From: Candidatus Zhuqueibacterota bacterium
Lineage (GTDB): Bacteria; Zhuqueibacterota; Zhuqueibacteria; Oceanimicrobiales; Oceanimicrobiaceae
Direction of reading: 5' to 3'
DNA length: 64,000 bases
Assembly: GCA_029261995.1 (NCBI GenBank)
Contig: JAJDAF010000005.1
Coordinates: forward strand, 1 to 64,000
Part shown: piece by piece, positions 62,175 to 64,000 of the stretch
Numbering within the stretch: the stretch's first letter is position 1
How the letters are laid out: every line of letters starts with the position of its first letter
The notes under the pieces: model-generated
The model's input: only the letters and a program-made list of their open reading frames with translations
The model's database searches: none
Told to the model about the DNA's origin: nothing
Translations under genes and position numbers: made by a program

Positions 62175-64000
62175 ATGAAGACTAAATACATTCTAAGAAT
62201 CGTACTGTCCTCTCCTGGTGATGTTGAGGCTGAACGTAGCAGCGTGAAATACGTCATCGATGAGTTGAATCACCTTATTGCTGATGAACGCAACCTGAGG
62301 CTCGAATTGACATGCTGGGACACCGATGCTTCCCCCGGCTTTCACGCAGATGGACCGCAAGGACTAATTGATCCTCTGCTTAACATTCAAGACTGCGACA
62401 TCCTGCTTGGAATTTTCTGGCAGCGCTTCGGTACAGCTACCAAAGATGCTCAATCTGGAACGGAATTTGAGTTTAGGACTGCGGTGGAGAGCTGGAAGAA
62501 ATTAGGCCAGCCACAGATCATGATGTACTTCAAAGAAGCGGAACGTAAATTGAAAACTGCCGAGGCGCATGAGCAGTTTGCACGCGTTCTGCGCTTCAAG
62601 GAAAACTTCCCTACGCAGGGTTTGTATTGGCCGTTTAGGGACTTGCAGCACTTTGAGCGCTCAGTCCGTAATCACCTCACGCAGCATATCTTACGTCGTT
62701 TCTTGATTTCAGACGCCGCACAGGCTTCGACAGCTACCGAGCCCCCTGAGCAATATCTCATCCGAAGTCATTGCCGCAATTTGGAACAAGAATTTTCGAC
62801 GATTCACCTGTTTGGCGAAGCGCGACGCGATGCTGATGTCAAGGGGTCAGCTCGTGATCATATTACCGACATCGATCGTAGTTTCGTGCCCTTGCATTTG
62901 CAGCTATGGCAGAATGAGGCAGAAATGAAACTTGCCTCAGCGCTTGATATTAGAGACTTATTCTTCAAACAGGACTCACCAGAACGGTTCCTACTACGCG
63001 GGTTACCCGGCAGCGGTAAGACGACATTGCTGCGCTATCTTACTCATCGTTTTGCCAGTCGGACCGCGGCAGGTGAAAAAGAGCGTGTCCCGGTTTACAT
63101 GCGACTCAAATCCATAAATCTCAGTGAGAGTACTTTAGAGGAGGTTATTAAGGACCAGATCAAGGCATACAGCAGCAAGGAAAGTTATCATGCACTCTGT
63201 GCTGAAAATCGTTTTCTCGAAAGCAAGATGGTGCTGCTTTTTGATGGCCTGGATGAAATTGAGCACGCTGAAACGAGCAATGAATTTGCCATTGCTCTCG
63301 ACAAATTGACGAGAAAATATCCGCGCTGCAACATCATTGTCACCTCTAGGCCGAGTGAATTACGCAGGTCGGACTTTCAAAAGTTTCGGCTTTTCGATGT
63401 TCTGCCGTTGAAGCCAAAGATAATCAAGGCTTATCTGAAAAATTGGTTCACCGGCGATTCAGACAAAGTCAACAAACTTCTACAAACATTCGACGATAAA
63501 CCGCGCATTCAAGCACTGGCTGCCAATCCTTTTCTGCTGAGTATGATCTGCTTCACGTACGAATATGGCGATGGCACGGCTCTCTTCGAACGCCGAAGCG
63601 AGCTTTATGCCAATTGCACCCAACATCTTTTGCAAAGAACGTATGATCCTATTAGTGATGCGAAATCAAAAATCGATTATGAGAATACTCTAGAGATTTT
63701 GAAAAATATATCGCTCCGATTTTTTTTGTGGCAGCAAGCGGATTTCCCGGTGGATCAAGTCAATGTCTTCGGTAGAGATATTGTGGCCACTCAAGATCTC
63801 GGTGAAACTGAGGATATGCTCGACTGCCTGCAGCGCGACACCGGCCTGATCCAACGCGCTAAAGACGGCTTCACATTCGTACATCGCTCGTTGTGGGAGT
63901 ATTTCACCGCCCTTGCCCTGCTCGACAAAAGCTCGGATTTCGTCATTCGCAACGCTGCCAACCCAGATTGGGAAGAAGCAGTGCGACTCTACGCAGGGCT
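62175..64000 (+). CDS. DUF4062-NACHT STAND NTPase (partial, runs off the right edge)
   Basis: 608 codons seen, no stop. N-terminal DUF4062 (about 4-120): YILRIVLSSPGDVEAERSS and CDILLGIFWQRFGT, an effector-associated domain found at the N-terminus of STAND proteins. A linker leads to a NACHT P-loop domain with Walker A LRGLPGSGKTT (about 274-284), Walker B MVLLFDGLDEIE (about 352-363), the sensor-like IIVTSRPSEL and a winged-helix region with FVHRSLWEYFTALALL. The C-terminal sensor repeats must lie beyond the window. Related bNACHT/Avs-type proteins defend against phages. It sits beside integrase remnants, the usual place for such genes. Confidence 0.88.
   Translation, partial: MKTKYILRIVLSSPGDVEAERSSVKYVIDELNHLIADERNLRLELTCWDTDASPGFHADGPQGLIDPLLNIQDCDILLGIFWQRFGTATKDAQSGTEFEFRTAVESWKKLGQPQIMMYFKEAERKLKTAEAHEQFARVLRFKENFPTQGLYWPFRDLQHFERSVRNHLTQHILRRFLISDAAQASTATEPPEQYLIRSHCRNLEQEFSTIHLFGEARRDADVKGSARDHITDIDRSFVPLHLQLWQNEAEMKLASALDIRDLFFKQDSPERFLLRGLPGSGKTTLLRYLTHRFASRTAAGEKERVPVYMRLKSINLSESTLEEVIKDQIKAYSSKESYHALCAENRFLESKMVLLFDGLDEIEHAETSNEFAIALDKLTRKYPRCNIIVTSRPSELRRSDFQKFRLFDVLPLKPKIIKAYLKNWFTGDSDKVNKLLQTFDDKPRIQALAANPFLLSMICFTYEYGDGTALFERRSELYANCTQHLLQRTYDPISDAKSKIDYENTLEILKNISLRFFLWQQADFPVDQVNVFGRDIVATQDLGETEDMLDCLQRDTGLIQRAKDGFTFVHRSLWEYFTALALLDKSSDFVIRNAANPDWEEAVRLYAG

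Overview
The window is a bacterial chromosome segment, most likely from the FCB group (candidate phylum KSB1, Calditrichota or Ignavibacteria-like). This is inferred from a secreted protein with a Por-type (T9SS) FlgD-like tail (YPNPFNPTT motif, 33522-34769), a SusC/SusD pair (41535-45871), a Bacteroidota-type serine palmitoyltransferase-like enzyme, and mostly ATG starts with GGAG-type ribosome sites. No rRNA or ribosomal protein gene is present, so the phylum call is inference. Left end (1-5061): two co-directional minus-strand genes form a predicted partner-switching signalling unit. One is a TIR/HATPase/STAS fusion, the other a large RsbW-like kinase/membrane sensor/SpoIIE phosphatase/HTH/TPR protein cut by the window edge. 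A 16-unit, 21-bp minisatellite follows. Core metabolism (5062-33463): NhaC antiporter; zinc alcohol dehydrogenase plus aroB; M28 peptidase lipoprotein plus GCS2 ligase; moaC; an orphan LeuD-like protein leading a run of thiolase, 3-hydroxyacyl-CoA dehydrogenase, enoyl-CoA hydratase and a DRE-TIM (isopropylmalate/homocitrate synthase-like) enzyme; a lone STAS protein; dinB; a polysaccharide export lipoprotein with a BY-kinase-like ATPase lacking its P-loop and a processive GT2; trxA; a geranylgeranyl-reductase-like flavoprotein; manC with a PTS IIA-like regulator; a serine palmitoyltransferase-like/GNAT pair (possible ceramide synthesis); corrinoid/homocysteine methyltransferases; and a beta-hydroxyacid dehydrogenase. 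Accessory stretch (33500-41500): the T9SS cargo protein with a near-identical internal duplication, an MBL-fold lipoprotein, an AraC regulator, and a second TIR protein followed by a convincing integron attC site. Then come a second 21-bp minisatellite and a protein of unknown family. Locus 41535-57137: SusC/SusD, two NamZ-family (DUF1343) exo-muramidases, three DUF3604 PHP-domain proteins, a broken gene ending in a GH18 (YaaH/SleL-like) tail, and an NlpC/P60- or CHAP-like lipoprotein. I read it as a peptidoglycan or wall-polymer scavenging locus. Right end (57500-64000): tRNA-Arg(CCU), a DASS transporter, and tRNA-Met(CAU) with a tyrosine integrase immediately downstream. These are followed by a tRNA-Arg(CCG) 3' scar, a truncated integron-integrase-like gene, and a DUF4062-NACHT STAND protein running off the edge. 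This end looks like an integration hot spot carrying defence genes.
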